Notes: generated by a model from the letters alone, not told the origin. DNA of 64,000 nucleotides from Laccaria trichodermophora (GCA_018417955.1 JACTVC010000014.1:620001-684000), one strand, 5' to 3'; counted from the first letter of the stretch, positions 34,641 through 47,693 are shown. Numbers and translations: made by a program.

Positions 34641-35863
34641 ATGGGTTTTTCTCTGTGCTCACTTGACACTATTCAAGAAACAGGTTAAAAAACACAAGAT
34701 GCCGCACCAGAAAAGGGAACCTAGTACTGCTCCAACTGGTCTCCTCACGCTCGAAATATACTCCCATCATGTCCGACTATATTCTGATCCTCCACCAAAT
34801 ATATCAGATAATGCTCTTGCCATCGCATCCATGACCCTCGGCGACGATTCTCCAGACACCACCTCGACCCAGCTCCTCAGTGGATCCCTCACCGACTTTC
34901 TTCAGTACTCTCGTGAATCAAAATGGCTTCTTGACATAGCACATGACATTTGTGACCCCATCAATCGCAGTGGTTCATTGGTGGTACAGCAGGAGCAGCA
35001 GTGGCTTCAGGTCACCAACACAAATCCACTGACTGCCTCGGTGTAACGATATGATCTCCCCATGGGAGCGATGGTCGGGCTCGCGAAAATCAGTCTCCGT
35101 ACAGGTAGATCACGAACCAGCACAACGGGAAACGCAACTACCATGGCTAGTCATGTCATGGCGCGTGATGGACGCTGTTGGGTGACACGAGTAACTTCCC
35201 CACTTATCAACAGTCATATCTGCCCCAAGCGCATGGGGGATCACATGGCGCGAATTATATATGCAACATACACGTCTACTGCCCCTCCTGCAGATCTCTC
35301 CATCTTTGATGAAGTTTTTGGGCTGAATCTGTCAAAGAATGTGGATGATTTATTTGACAAGTATCAGATGGCCTTTCATTTTGTTGCTCCAGTAACAAGT
35401 TCTTCTCAATTCCTTTTTATTTTATTGATAAACTATCTAGAACTTTTATGAGTGTCATCTTTTCATTGGTCCGGATGCTGAACAATTTGGTGTGGATGTA
35501 GATTGCACCACAGCTGGAGTATTTGAAAGGGGAGATAGCGATGGCTCCCCTCTCATTCACGGGCATCATGCAAGCCCTCCTCACCCCCTCTATGACAATA
35601 TTCCGCCCCCAGGTCTTTTTCGTTGGCATTATCTACAGTGTGTGATCAAGACGTTTGGACACCATCAGTATCTGCACCTTCCAAACATGAACTTCTTTGA
35701 ATTGCCTTATCGAATGGAAGGGGATTCTGATGACGATGGCACAGACAGTGAGTTCCAATGGCCATCAATGGCTTTCGATCTTGGGAGAGATGTAGAGAAC
35801 AGCATAGCAGAGCATGCAGAGCGCCACCGAGCAGTTGAAGACTGGATTTCATCAGTGACATAA
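34641..35863 (+). pseudogene. HNH-domain gene, array copy 3, decayed
   Basis: The same two-exon layout is visible, but the start region is frameshifted: an extra TGACAC near 34665 makes the ATG at 34641 run into TAA. A second stop, TAA at 35044-35046, replaces the VYRYHL tyrosine. The HNH core after it is kept (DGRCWVTR, NSHICPKRMGD), and exon 2 is fully open to 35863. It is more diverged from copy 1 than copy 2 is, and in places closer to copy 0 (ASPPHP, EHAERHRAVEDW). Confidence 0.82.
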
Positions 35864-36044
35864 ATCATCGGTTGCATATACTTACATTTAATTCTTCCGT
35901 TTGACAGGTTGTACGTATACTTGATAGCCTCTCTGCACCCACCTAACGTATAATTAATCTTATTCTACTGTAGTGTCTGTGTTCAATTGATCAGATATAT
36001 TACCACAATTACTTGTAACTCCTACCATCAGGTAAGATCTACCA

Positions 36045-36515
36045 TAACCATGGCCATAAACCTCTCTGTGGAGTGGCGGGACGTTGGGAGAGTGACACAT
36101 ACTACATTGAGCTCGGGTGAAGGCGGGGGCGAGATGTCTGTAAGTTCACGAAATGAAGATGTGTGGAAATGATAACTGGCGCTCGCCCGTCGTTCGCTGA
36201 AGATGGGAAAGCGAGGTCATTCGCCAGAGATTTCAGGGCGTTGGCAAAAGACGAGGTTCGGTGTTTGATACTTCACTAAACATGGAGCTTGTCCTTGTGT
36301 CACTACGACTGAGATTGGGTCGATCCCCAGTAATGGGTGAGGGGGTGAATGACTGTATGGTGGAGAGGATTGATGCAGGTCACCCTCAACCCCGCTGTGC
36401 CAAGCTGTAGAGATGCACGTCGATCAACAGGCGCCGTAGGGATTCAATGATGGGCCATGTTACAGTCCACAACAGTTTGCGCATTTGTGGCAGCTTCAGA
36501 TACGGACCGGCAGAC
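36045..36515 (-). pseudogene. KOG1/Raptor fragment (array unit C)
   Basis: Shorter and more eroded version of 31648-32085, still recognisable in the linker and in KLSAGPYLK (from LSVDPYQE). No open frame. Confidence 0.65.
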
Positions 36516-36900
36516 AACTTGGATATCCAAAAGCACTTGGTCGCGGTCAGAGCACACTCGTACGGAGGCACAGAAGGAAGCGGCGGTCACCTTTACTACA
36601 CAAGATGATAAGTTCTCAACCTAGCAGAGATGATACCGACTTACGGAGGTTGCGCAAAAGGGATGCCGAGAAATTTCGGGAAGGTGATCTGTGACTCAAA
36701 CCAGCGGCTGTGGCATTATCCAGGTTGACTGTGAAGTTGCCGGCGAGAGGGACACCCAGCGCAGCAGCAGTAGAGACAACGAGCAGAATGTTGATAGCGA
36801 CAAGCATGATTCCGAAGCAGAAAATCGAGACAGGAACTTCGACTGAAGTCTGAGAAAGGACTGGCATGTTAAAGTTAGGATAAACCTGAGCAAATAGGAT
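36516..36900 (-). pseudogene. carboxylesterase N-terminal fragment (array unit C)
   Basis: The minus strand has a signal-like start and the mature N-terminus (INILLVVSTAAALGVPLAGN, FTVNLDNATAAGL), then KGDRRFLL and PPYECALTATKCF, fused to KOG1 sequence. The N-terminus is better preserved than in unit B. Confidence 0.75.
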
Positions 36901-36904
36901 GTTT

Positions 36905-37835
36905 TCAGTGGTCAATGTTCAGACTGTTGGCAATGAGCCGTTGATCTCGGAATCAGAGTCTCCGTATCGAAGTTCCCTGACGGATCGAGAGGAGTTGGCA
37001 TCCTTGAGTTGAGCTGTGGCAGCGGAGAAAGGGACTCTATTTATTTCCTGGAGCAAGTCTTGGCCTTTGAGGAAAGGATTTTCCGTTCCGAGATACCCAA
37101 CAATTCCACGGAGAACTTCAATCTAGGGGAAAAGATGAAGCAGGCGAAAAGGGAGTGACAGGAGGTAGTTACCTGGTCCAAAACATATGACACTTTTAGG
37201 CTACCTTCAATCAGCACGAAGGGCTAAAAAGGATTCGGCTCCGTGTCTCGAGTTCGCGAACATGTCGGGCGTCATCAGTGCGTTTAACGTCGAGAACACG
37301 AACTTTAGCTCACAGTTGTTGAAGTTTTTGTTCATGGGTAGGTGGCCTTCCCAGGGGTGAGGCAGGGTGGCAAAGTCAGTGGTGATGATGTTCTGGGAAT
37401 AGTGCCATTCGGTGACAGGATATTTGGTGGAGACTCGCTGACGTCGAGGTGATCGAAATGCCGATGACCTGCGCGGTTGTAGGAAAAGTGGACGTGGGTG
37501 AAGCTGGTGGTGGCTTTGCAAGTCGCGAGCCCAGCGCTGCTGGTGTCGCCAGCAAGGTTGTGGGTACTGGGGCCACTACTGGTTCTACAGGAGTGGGGTT
37601 GGATTGACGGAGCCAGGAATTCGTTTTATTTGACTCTGCAGAAATGAATACGCTGTACTTCATTTGCACGTAAAGTAATGGATTCTGTTCGTCGTTCTCG
37701 CCATTGGGTTCGTCCAACTCTAGGTCGACCAATTTTCAATAGCGAACGATCAATGAAGCGAAGAACACCGCGTTCTTGAGCTTGAGGAATAATGACGGTG
37801 GTACCTCAGGCCTCAGGCCTAAAGGAGGGTCCATG
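36905..37835 (-). pseudogene. dynactin p150 fragments (array unit D)
   Basis: 36905-37200 follows the dynactin 3' end (around 22555-22870). At about 37205 it jumps to the coiled-coil start (around 25910), and 37205-37835 covers the Ser/Pro-rich and CAP-Gly parts with many deletions. This junction differs from the one shared by units B and C. Confidence 0.75.
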
Positions 37836-38130
37836 TTACAAAAGTGTATCCTTAGTAGTTTCGCCGACGAAGTCGTTTATGAAGAGTTCTTGCCAGTAAG
37901 TAAATGCTTGATGCATGATACATGACGGGATGACTGGGGAGGCACGCATTTGTCAACTGTGCCCGGCCTTGCGCTTCCGGCAATCGTCGATCGAACTCAG
38001 TCACAACGAGCTCAACTTCAACACCATCTTCCATGTCCCCGAGCAGTCTACCATCTACATCTCTGTAACGTATCCTACTGTTAACCATCGAAGCCAATCA
38101 ATACGATTGTGAGCCTGGTGGCTGCTCATC
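37836..38130 (+). repeat. remnant of the HNH spacer without an HNH gene
   Basis: Spacer-like sequence (TTTCGCCGACGAAGTCGTTT, later GAAGCCAATCAATACGATTG) as found before the HNH copies, but KOG1 begins instead of an HNH gene. It marks the right edge of the array. Confidence 0.65.
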
Positions 38131-38211
38131 TCAAACGCATATGACGCTTACCTTTTTTTACCAGACATCGTGGACGGAGCTCAAGGTGGTAACCATTGAA
38201 GAGGGTTAAGA

Positions 38212-41200
38212 ATGTTCGCACAGCAGGCCCAGACCACACCTCCACGCAAGGCTCCGCTGTTTACGACAGGTGATCCGCCTTCAAAGTCGCTGGAATGACT
38301 GAGCTAAGTAGATAACAGGTGCTGGCACTTGGGGCAGAGCCCCAGGCTCTCGAAGGGCTCATAGCTCAGATTCAGACACAGAGAGAGACTACAGGTCAGC
38401 GTCCCGTTCCAATCCGACCTCTCAAACACGACAACGGTCTCAAACGCGGCAACGGAGAGACGCGACTGGCAGCAGAAGCGAGGGACAAGTCAACGGCGCA
38501 ATCGATACCTTTCCCGATCCAGCTCCTCCGATACCTTATTGGTCCGCTAAACGACATCTGACCTGCGGCAATCCAACACCAGGCCCATCATGGTCGCAAA
38601 AGCCTATTCCATGGCGTGGTTCCGCGCCGGGAAAACTCAAAACTGCCAATGCCGCCCTTGTGCTTTGCCTTAACATCGACGTAGACCCACCCGACATAAT
38701 CAAAACCAATCCCTGTGCGAATCTGGAGTGTTGGGTGGACCCTCATACCTTGCCAACCCAGAAGGCACTTGAGGCGATTGGCAACAATTTGCAACACCAA
38801 TTCGAAGGACTCAGCCTGAAGATCGCCTACAAATCCATCCTAGATCCATCTGTAGAAGATCTTCGTCGATTTTGTCAAACTCTACGAAAGCAAGCAAAAG
38901 ATGACGCAGTTTTATTTTACTACAATGGCCACGGCGTTCCCAAACCGACAGCGAGCGGGGAATTGTGGTGTTTCAACAGGAATTACACGCAATACATTCC
39001 TGTGTCACTGCAAGAGCTTCAGGCTTGGGTAGGGTCTCCCGGCGTTTATATCTGGGATTGTTCTGCGGCTGGCCATCTTTTGCAGAATTTCAACATGTTT
39101 GCTGAGCGAAAGGACGACGAAGTCAACATGATGCAGGGGGGATATTCTAATGGCGCTCAGCCCATGATCAATTCACTCCAACTGGCAGCGTGTGGTGCAA
39201 ACGAACAACTTCCTTCATGCCCAGAATTACCGGCAGACGTTTTTACATCCTGTCTCACCTCACCCATTGATATCGCAGTCAGATATTTCATCATGAATCA
39301 CCAGCTCCCCAATAACATAACTGCTGATATGGTCCTCCAGCTTCCAGGCGATCTCAAAGACCGACGCACACCTCTGGGGGAACTCAATTGGATATTTACC
39401 GCAATCACTGATACCATTGCATGGACTACATTTTCTCGTGATATCTTCACCAAACTTTATCGATGCGACTTACTGATCGCCTCCCTTTTCCGAAACTTCC
39501 TCCTTGCTGAAAGAATCATGAAGAACTATCACTGCACTCCGCACACCTTCCCTCCTCTTCCCCCGACCAACACACATCCACTTTGGGCAACGTGGGATTT
39601 GGCGGTAGATACGTGCTTGCGACAATTACCGGATCTCTTAAACAGGAGCGCCTGTAACGTAGCAAACCCTAATGGTTCCCTCTCCCTTTCCACGGTGGGA
39701 ACTAGACCCGGCCGCATTGGCCAGACAGTGCGTCAAGACCCTAATGCTGCAAGCTCCGCTAAACCGGGTGACAAGCCCTATGTCTACGTCCCTAGCAAAT
39801 TCTTCGCTGATCAACTCACTGCATTCGAAGTTTGGATCTCCAGAGGCGGCTCTGCTCTAACCAGACGTGGGCCCATGTCTCTTCCACCTCCGAATGACAA
39901 GTACCCTTCACCTTCGCAACGGGATTTAGCTAATGGCACCCTGAACGAGTACGATAGGAATTCAGAAAACCATCTCGTACCACGTAAACCGCCAGACCAG
40001 CTCCCGATCGTCCTCCAGGTTCTTCTCTCCCAGCCGCACAGACTGAGAGCTCTCATCCTCTTATCCCAATTCGTTGACCTAGGACCATGGGCAGTGCATC
40101 TAGTGCTCACGATCGGTATATTCCCCTACATCTCAAAGCTGCTCCAGGCACAAGGTCAGGATTTACGCCCAGTGTTGATATTCATTTGGGCAAGGATTCT
40201 CGCGGTGGACCCGACGGTGCAAACAGACTTGTTCAACACGCAGGGTTACAAGTACTTTGCCAATGTGCTTGGGCTTAGGAACGAAGATGTCCTACCGAAC
40301 AGTTCGGAGCACAAAGCGATGTGTTCATTCATACTCGCAGCAGTGTGCCGTGATTTTTACCAGGGACAGACCGCTTGTTGCGATGAGCGGGTGTTCGACA
40401 ACTGTTACGAGAGATTGGACGAGGCTGACTTTTTGTTGAGGCAGTGGACTGCGTTGTGCATTGCTCAGATGTGGAACACGAACGATGAGATGAAGGTGTA
40501 TGGGGTGGACCGAGGGACTCAGGATAAATTGACTGAACTGCTTTCGGATGACTCTGCAGAAGTGCGATCTGCTGCGCTCTACGCCCTTGGAACGTTTTTG
40601 GGTGCTAGTGGGGCTATAGACCCAACCAAGCAGGGTGGTGGAGGCTCGGGTTCGATGTATCATTTGGAGGAACGCGTTCATTTCAGAATGGAGGTGGCTG
40701 TCGCTACTGGTGCCACGCTTGCCATCAAGGACGACGCGAGTCCCATGTGCAGAAAGGAATTACTCGTTCTTATCAGCTGCTTAGTGAAAGAGTGGCGGGG
40801 ATACTTCGTCGTCTGCGCTTGGATCTATTGGGAAGAAGATCGGAAGTGGAGAGCTTCCACGAGTGGGCATCATCATTCGCCTTTACATGACGAGGACGTT
40901 ACGAATCAAGCTGTGGCGGAATGGTTAGATGGGTTTGGGGACGATGACAAATTAAGAGAAGAGAATCGTGTCCTTTTATCATCATTCTTCACCATCTTTG
41001 TGGTGCTTTTGGATTTGTCTGTCGATCCATATCAAGAAGTCGCCGCAAATGCGCAAACTATTGTCGATTATATCATGGCACTCCTCCTTGAATCACCCTT
41101 CACGCGCTTGGAGGGAACATCATTGAACAACCCTCCTACGGCGCCTGCTGATCGACACGCATCTCCTCAGCTTGGCACAGCGAGGTTGAGGGTTACCTCT

Positions 41201-43481
41201 CTGCAACAATCCTCCCCACCATACAGTCATTCACCCCCCTCACCCATTACTGGGGATCGACCCGGTCTCGCTCGAAGTGACACCATGACAAGCACCATAT
41301 CTAGTGGCGTATCAAACACCCTTCGTCGAACCTCATCCTTTGCCAACGCTTTGAAATCGTTGGCGAACGGCATCGCCTTCCCATCTTCATCGGACGACGG
41401 ACGAGCATCACCTATCGTTTCTACTCATGTTCATTTCCCACCCGAAGTTACAGACATCTCGCGTCCGCCTTCACCCAATCTCAACGTAGCACAATACACG
41501 TCGCCTTACTCACGTCCCACCACTCCACAGGGAGGTTACGGCCATGGCCACGGAGGGGCATATAGGGGAACCCCTTCTCCACCCCGAGGCTCGCATGATA
41601 TGCAAAGCCAAAATGTGATAGATTTCTTGCCCTGCGATGTCATGGAGGCGTTGATTGAGGAGGACTTGGAGCGACTTCGTGCAAGGCGAAGATCTACTGG
41701 GCCATCACACAGGCATCGTCATGCGGCTGGGGGTTCTATGCCTAGCCCGAGCAATAGCACTTTCTCGATGGATTCGACGAGTTCGAGCGTAATTCTAGGC
41801 CTTGGGACCGGTGCTGGCATCAGGGATGTTCTGCCGCTGAAGAGCAAGTATTTTGATTGGTGCTGCGAGTATTTCAAGGAGCCTCAAATGAGAGTGCGTA
41901 TTTAATTATCTATCAAATTCTTGCTAAACAACATACTTTGGTTTCATAGCAATCTGAGAGTGACGAGCCTGGAAGCACTCAATACAACTATCAAGTCTGG
42001 AGACAACAGAGGAACGAGCGGATTTGCGAACAGACAGACTCGCAGGCTTGTGCAGCCGGTAAATGAATTAGTTGGCTTCATTCCATTCTTGTCTTACCAT
42101 GAACAACAGAAAAAGGCAGATGGGATAAAACAGTGGCGACTTTCCAAGTCCAGGGGTACCCCCTGACCATGGCTTTCCACTCCTATGATCAGCACCTTGT
42201 CATCGCAAATGAGAGCGACATGATCAGGTTTATATTCATCGTGTTCAATGTGTTTGCGATCTGCTAACAAAACTTTCAGTGTCTGGGATTGGTTAGCAAA
42301 GAAGCGTCTCAACTACTTTTGCAATGGCAACCCCAGAGGTACGAGCATTACATCACTCGACATCATCAACCAGGACGTAGGTGGTCTCATTTTAACTGGT
42401 TCTGGTGCGTCTTTTTTTATCCATGCTTAACCCCTCACATTCTCATGTTTGATAGCTGATGGCATCGTACGTATGTACCGGAATTATGATCCAACTTTGG
42501 AACAGGGACCATTACAAATGGTCAGCGCCTTCCGAGGTCTGAATGAACTCGTCCAGTTACGACAAGGCACTGGCATGATCATGGATTGGAAGCAGTCGGC
42601 AGGTATCTTACTCGTGGGAGGCGATTCCCGGGTCATCAAGGTTTGGGATGCACAAACTGAGACTCAAGGCCTAGTGAGGACAACTTGTTTTTTTTTTTTT
42701 TCGATAACCTGATCTCAAGTTATTTTAGGACCTAGAAACTAACTCAGACAGTCCTGTCACATCCATAACTTCGGACCCTGGCTCTTCTCAAACGTTCATT
42801 GCGAGTTTTGCTGATGGCACCCTCAAAGTGTTTGACCGTCGACTTGAAGATGATGAGGCTATAGTGAGGTCCTATTCCGATCACACATCTTGGGTGCAAA
42901 ACGTACGGTACCATCCAAAGTTAAGTGGAAGGTTCCTGTCTGCAAGGTCAGTGTTTATGTCCGCTTGGGGTTCGTGTCACTGAACCTGCTGTACTCTAGC
43001 GTGGATGGCCAGGTGAAACTCTGGGATCTACGAGGCTCTGATTCTCCCACGCAATCGTGGCACATTCATCAACAAGGACTCTCCGCTTTCGACGTTCACC
43101 CTCATTCGAGCGTCTTTGCCGCGTAAGTGCAGTTAAAAGCGGCATTAGACAGTTTTATACTGATGTTACTTCTCTGCAGAACTTCTGCTATCAGCCCAGC
43201 ATATTGGAGGTCCCAACGCACGATTGTCCAACCCCTGGATAAATCCACACCTCTTTCCGCCTTCAATATCTCCACGGGCTTGACAAGCCACCCTCGAAGT
43301 CTACCCTCCCCTTTCATTCCACGTTCCAGCTCTCTCGTGTTTCATCCAACTGAAATGCTGTACGGTCTGGGTGGACCTGATGGTACTGGTACGTTTTCTC
43401 TTCATCTTTTCGAGCAACGTGGTGCTGAGTTTGGCTTATAATCTAGTGCGGATCATGGGTTGCAAAATTGGTATGGCCTGA
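38212..43481 (+). CDS. KOG1: KOG1/Raptor, TORC1 scaffold subunit
   Basis: Exon 1 is 38212-38269, exon 2 38319-41893, then several short exons to a stop at 43479-43481; roughly 1,600 aa. Raptor recruits substrates to the TOR kinase for nutrient control of growth. Order of parts: an Arg/Ser-rich leader; the raptor N-terminal conserved caspase-like domain (YWSAKRHLTCGNP, ALVLCLNIDVDPPD, VLFYYNGHGVPKPT, YIWDCSAAG); HEAT-like repeats in the middle (SAEVRSAALYALGTFLGAS); a Ser/Pro-rich linker; and WD40 repeats at the end (SADGIVRMYR, DSRVIKVWD, ADGTLKVFDR, VDGQVKLWDLRG, GGPDGTVRIMG). The frame across the 42107 junction is restored by reading WDKTVATFQVQGYPLTMAFH. It is intact and is the source of the KOG1 fragments elsewhere in the window. 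Confidence 0.95.
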
Positions 43482-44245
43482 CCTACACGTCTCTATTCGA
43501 TATACGTTCTGTTATCTTGGTTCGCACGAATTATCTGCTGTAACTTTGCTATCACGTACAATTTATTGGACCATAAAGGTTCTTTTCTCAGAGTTAGAAG
43601 TCCAAACATCTCGACGACTTTATGGTTTAGAGCCAATTGCAACGCGCTGGCTGTTCTATTCGATCTCTCGCTCGCATATCCCATCTGAGGCAACGCTGAT
43701 TTTGGACTTGCGTGAAGGTTGAACGTTGACCTGCATCGTTTGAAACAGCAATGGCCTTGAGAGCGGAAGCGGATGTGATGGGTGCACACTGCAAATCTAA
43801 GCACTTCCTGAAATTTGACATGTGTTGTATTGGGGTAATACAATCCAGATATTCGACTCATCAATGCGCTTTGAGCTAGCTATGTAGTTCAGCATCCAAT
43901 GTGCTTAATAGCTAGCTACTGGCAATCCGAGAATAAAATGTTGTATCGCATATGATGTCTAACGAGTCATTGTTCTTGAATAGTGAGTTACTTTTTGGAC
44001 GGTACATCACTATGTAGAGGTATATTCCAGAGGTAAAATCGGTGCAAGTCTACATAATTGATATGGATAACAATACCTCGCAGCCCGAAGCTGCAGTTGA
44101 CAAGTAGCACGAGTAATATCCCGGAGAGTCATGGTCCAACATGAGAAAAACAATCGGAAAAATGACGGACGAAAAGACGACGTAATTAAGTAAAAGCGTA
44201 GTAGATACCAGCATGTCTATAGAAGATGGAGATGTAGATAGCAGC
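43482..44245. other. convergent intergenic region
   Basis: Lies between the 3' ends of KOG1 (+) and glyoxal oxidase (-). Open frames here have no recognisable content. Confidence 0.4.
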
Positions 44246-46412
44246 TTAAACACCAGGCCTGGTGAATGCGGGGCCAGGGGGCCAGTTGCCAATTTGACCG
44301 GGGTCATTACCGATCCTAATCCAGATTCCTTTGGAGGGCGTTGGGCCATCAAGGATGAAGAGCATGTACCAACCAGGAGGGGCAATTCCCGAGTTGGGGG
44401 GAGCTGTCAGGAGGCAGGCGAAGCCGACGCAGTTGAACTGAAGGAACAATGTTCGGGCTCCCATAGTATTGCCGTGTGTGCTTGAGGAGCCTAAGCGGAT
44501 ATCAAGAGTGAGACATGGTCCATTAGTTGATTAAAGAGGATGGATCATACCAGCAAGCAAGGAGAAACGTAAATTGGCCATTGAAGGCGACTTGGCCTTG
44601 ATAGCGTATTGGCCACCATAAGCCCATTGGTTGTTTCCGACGGCGAAGGCTGGGCGCTGCTTGCCGGCTAGCAAGTAAGGTGGGGTGAATACCTCATGCC
44701 TATATTCTTGTGGGTAGTTGGGGTCCCGTGGATCTGAGCCCGACACGATAATGGTTCCGTCGATGAAGAGGACGGCCTCGGAATGGTAGAGTCTTGCAAT
44801 GTTGGTGGAGGCGAGCTCGCGCATGCGTTGTCCGACAGGAAGAGAGGGATCATAAAGGACTGGCGTGAGGTTAGGTGAGCTGGCACTTGCGAAACCTGAC
44901 ACTCCGATGTGTGCTCCATTCATAATGATGTACGTGCCGTCCGGAAGACTGACCTGTAACGAAAGGTTTAGCACAAATTAAATCAAGAGAAGGAGAGTAT
45001 ATACCATGCAGGACATGACACGTTGCGAAGGCTGGGTATTGCAATATTAACATCAAGCAGTGTGAGAAATCGGTATGGTCTCACCATTTGTTCCACGACC
45101 CACTGAGCACCGGCGACTTCGGGAGTTATAGATACACAGGTGCTGAGTCCAACGTTCTCCTGAGACGCGCCACCGCAAACAAGGACTTGCATGGGATCGG
45201 TATACGGAGCAGTCATAGGCATTATAACATAAGCACCCGAATAGGGGTATGTTCGTCCACCATCGAAATTACCAGGGCCTTGTGCAGGGACTTGTGGCAT
45301 TTGTGAAATGGTGTTGAAAGTCACCTTGTCGAGGATACGGGCCTGATTGAAATAAACTATGCATTCCGTTAGCTGGTAGCAACAAGAAAAATGATTAAGA
45401 TGAAGCTTACCCGTGAAAAGATTACCACTCGGAAGTACCATGAGGAAAGGATAAAGATTGAATGGGTATGTTTGCGCAAGGAAGTCAAGGTACACTGTCG
45501 TATCCCCGCCAGGGATGCGTGGAAGGACCTCCAAGTTGGGTTGCTCATTTCCGCTGTTATTATCCTCACCACCCATGACTAAAATGCTACCATTGGCCAT
45601 GATGAGAGCACTCGGGTACCACCGGGGTCGCTATGTCGAGTCATACACATTAGATATAGAGAGTGGACTTCATAATTTGAACAACGTACCTGAAGCACCG
45701 CGTTATTGTAATCGGCTTGCCAGTCCGTATTACCGGCTACGCCAGGACTTCCAGAGGGAGTGTAGAGTCGAATGCCATATAGAGCGGCATCTGACCATCC
45801 ACCAATGTTGAGAAGCCTGCCAGTCTTGTCGGGAAGAATGAGACCAGCGGAGCAGAAGATTTCATCGTTGACATTCATGGCTAAGTCCGATTGGGAGTCA
45901 ATAATTGGAGAGTGTTGAGATGTTCCAAAGCACCTACTCCTCCATGAATTTTGCCATGGGCCAGCGCCCACCAAGCTTGGATCTAACTCGTAAGCTCCAG
46001 TCGTATTGCCAGGATCGTACTTCTTGTCCATGAAGTAAATTTTGTTGTTGATTGCTACTGTGGAAATAAGAGGCACGGCGTAACCTGAGACGAGGAACTA
46101 CGAATTAAATTAAACGACATTAGAGACAAGCTTGAAAACGAAGACAGTTCCGTACCGAATAGAGGCCCTGAGTGCCCTGTCGCTTTTCTAGGGTGTTGTC
46201 CGTGGTATCGTCATGGTGCTTATGGACACTGTTCCCCGTGATACTGTCATGATGTTTATGAACATTGTGGATGCTCGAGTGGCCATGAGGGTCGGCTCGT
46301 GAGACCTGTAAAATGACAGAACAGAGCGTAAGAGGAGCAAAGAAGAAGGCATTGAACGGCGCACGAGAGGGAAGAAGAAAAGACAGGTGAGTGAAAAGAG
46401 TGACAGGATCAT
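44246..46412 (-). CDS. secreted glyoxal oxidase (AA5_1 copper radical oxidase)
   Basis: The first exon encodes the signal MILSLFSLTCLFFFPL, which splices in phase (58-nt intron) to VSRADPHGHSSIHN, a His-rich segment. The oxidase follows: INNKIYFMDKKYD, IFCSAGLILPDKTGRLLNIGGW (active-site Cys of the Cys-Tyr cofactor), RPRWYPSALIMANGSILVMG, FDGGRTYPYSGA, LYHSEAVLFIDGTIIVSGSD (copper-ligand Tyr-His) and STHGNTMGARTLFLQF (copper-ligand His). The stop is at 44246-44248. These enzymes oxidise small aldehydes and release hydrogen peroxide for peroxidases in wood and litter decay. All key residues I can place are present. Several introns of about 50-60 nt interrupt the gene. Confidence 0.92.
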
Positions 46413-46564
46413 CGATCCAAAAGAGTGAGGGGGGGATGAACGTACGAGAAGGAAAAACTCTGATGACAGGAACTGGCGTCTGGGTATATAAAGGAGGCCA
46501 AGACAAGGTTTGACAGATATCCTGCAGGTTTCTATAAAGAAAAGATTGATGACGCATTTTCAAC

Positions 46565-47289
46565 TCACAACGCCCAGGAACTGTTTCCAACAAATCTCAG
46601 CCCAAGTGAGTTACTTGCGGGGTTGTTGACCGCGTCAGTGATGTCACCGAATGGCAACGGCAGCTGTGGTTCTTCCCATTTCTTAAGTACGAGAAGGATG
46701 CGGTGGGCCTCAGCTTCAAGGTCGCATGCGCAGTCCTCAAGCAAGCTCTGAACAGCTCTGAACTCGCTTGACCAGCGGTCTTCTTTATCTGCATTATGTA
46801 ACTTTCACATCCAGGGTCTCCAAAGTTGGGGAAATCTGACAAAATGATCGGCATTTGATCGACATAACTCGGACGTAACAAGTCTGCAACAAGGCAGAGG
46901 CTAGAGCTCAGCGTGGGCTGAATGCACATTTACATCTAGACTCACTGTCGTGTCAAGAACTTCTCCAAGTTTCTGCTCATACTCAGAACCATTGAGGCAT
47001 CTACAACTTCCGAGGCCCTCGCAATGGGAGTCTCGAGTCTCACAGCGGCGGCCGAAATACAAGCGAAGTAGGAGAATTGCTCCGTGAAACGAGCGCTGGT
47101 CTGGGAGGAAACATTGGACCACAACTTTGTTTCTGTACGCGTCGTTTGGAAGGAAAGTTGTTCAACAACGCCGAGTAACCCCCAGTGCTTGCTCATTACA
47201 GTGCTCAGAGTCAGAGGTGCCCACTGAGTACTGAACGGTTCACCGTGGCAGCGAACGCGGCTGAGTGTCCTGAGCGTAGAGGTTGACAT
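46565..47289 (-). CDS. putative small multi-exon protein, unknown function
   Basis: Exon 1 from 47289 (MSTSTLRTLSRVRCHGEPFS) runs to a GTGAGT near 46945. A last exon near 46790-46565 reads DKEDRWSSEFRAVQSLLEDC and WEEPQLPLPFGDITDAVNNP and ends at TGA 46565-46567. The composition looks coding, but I could not make the middle splice phases agree, so this is a tentative model. It lies divergent from nothing obvious and just upstream of the glyoxal oxidase on the same strand. No domain recognised. Confidence 0.35.
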
Positions 47290-47693
47290 TTACGTACATC
47301 CTATTTTTAACTTTAAAGCCTATTTTTGTCTGAAGCCTTTAACACCACCGGTGAACACAAGGTGAACATTTGATGCTCAGTGCTCAAACTAGTACAGTCG
47401 CGGACAAACAAAGGCAACAAATTTGATATCTCGGCCCCCAGCCAATATTTCGGCAATATTTTTTCAGAATCTTGATCAGCTCGTCGAAATACGTCGAAAA
47501 ACACACCTTTGAAGTTTTTCCCACGAGCGGATGTGTTCCGCCAAATTTTTGGTCAAAATTTTCGAAATATGTAGCCCCAATTCAGGGTCCTAGGTGACCA
47601 AATTTACCTCAAAGTGGCTCACGATGGAGTTGAATTTCTGAAAATGATTTGTGTGTCAGCAGCGGCGCCTTTGGCCACTGTAATTCCGGTAAA

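Noticed and set aside
26841..38211. LTR retrotransposon as explanation of the array
   Set aside because: No reverse transcriptase, integrase or long direct terminal repeats were seen. The repeated units are host-gene fragments with introns plus the HNH gene.
42690..42703. T-run within KOG1 as a possible frameshift
   Set aside because: The run lies in an intron between WD40 exons; the exons on both sides are in phase.
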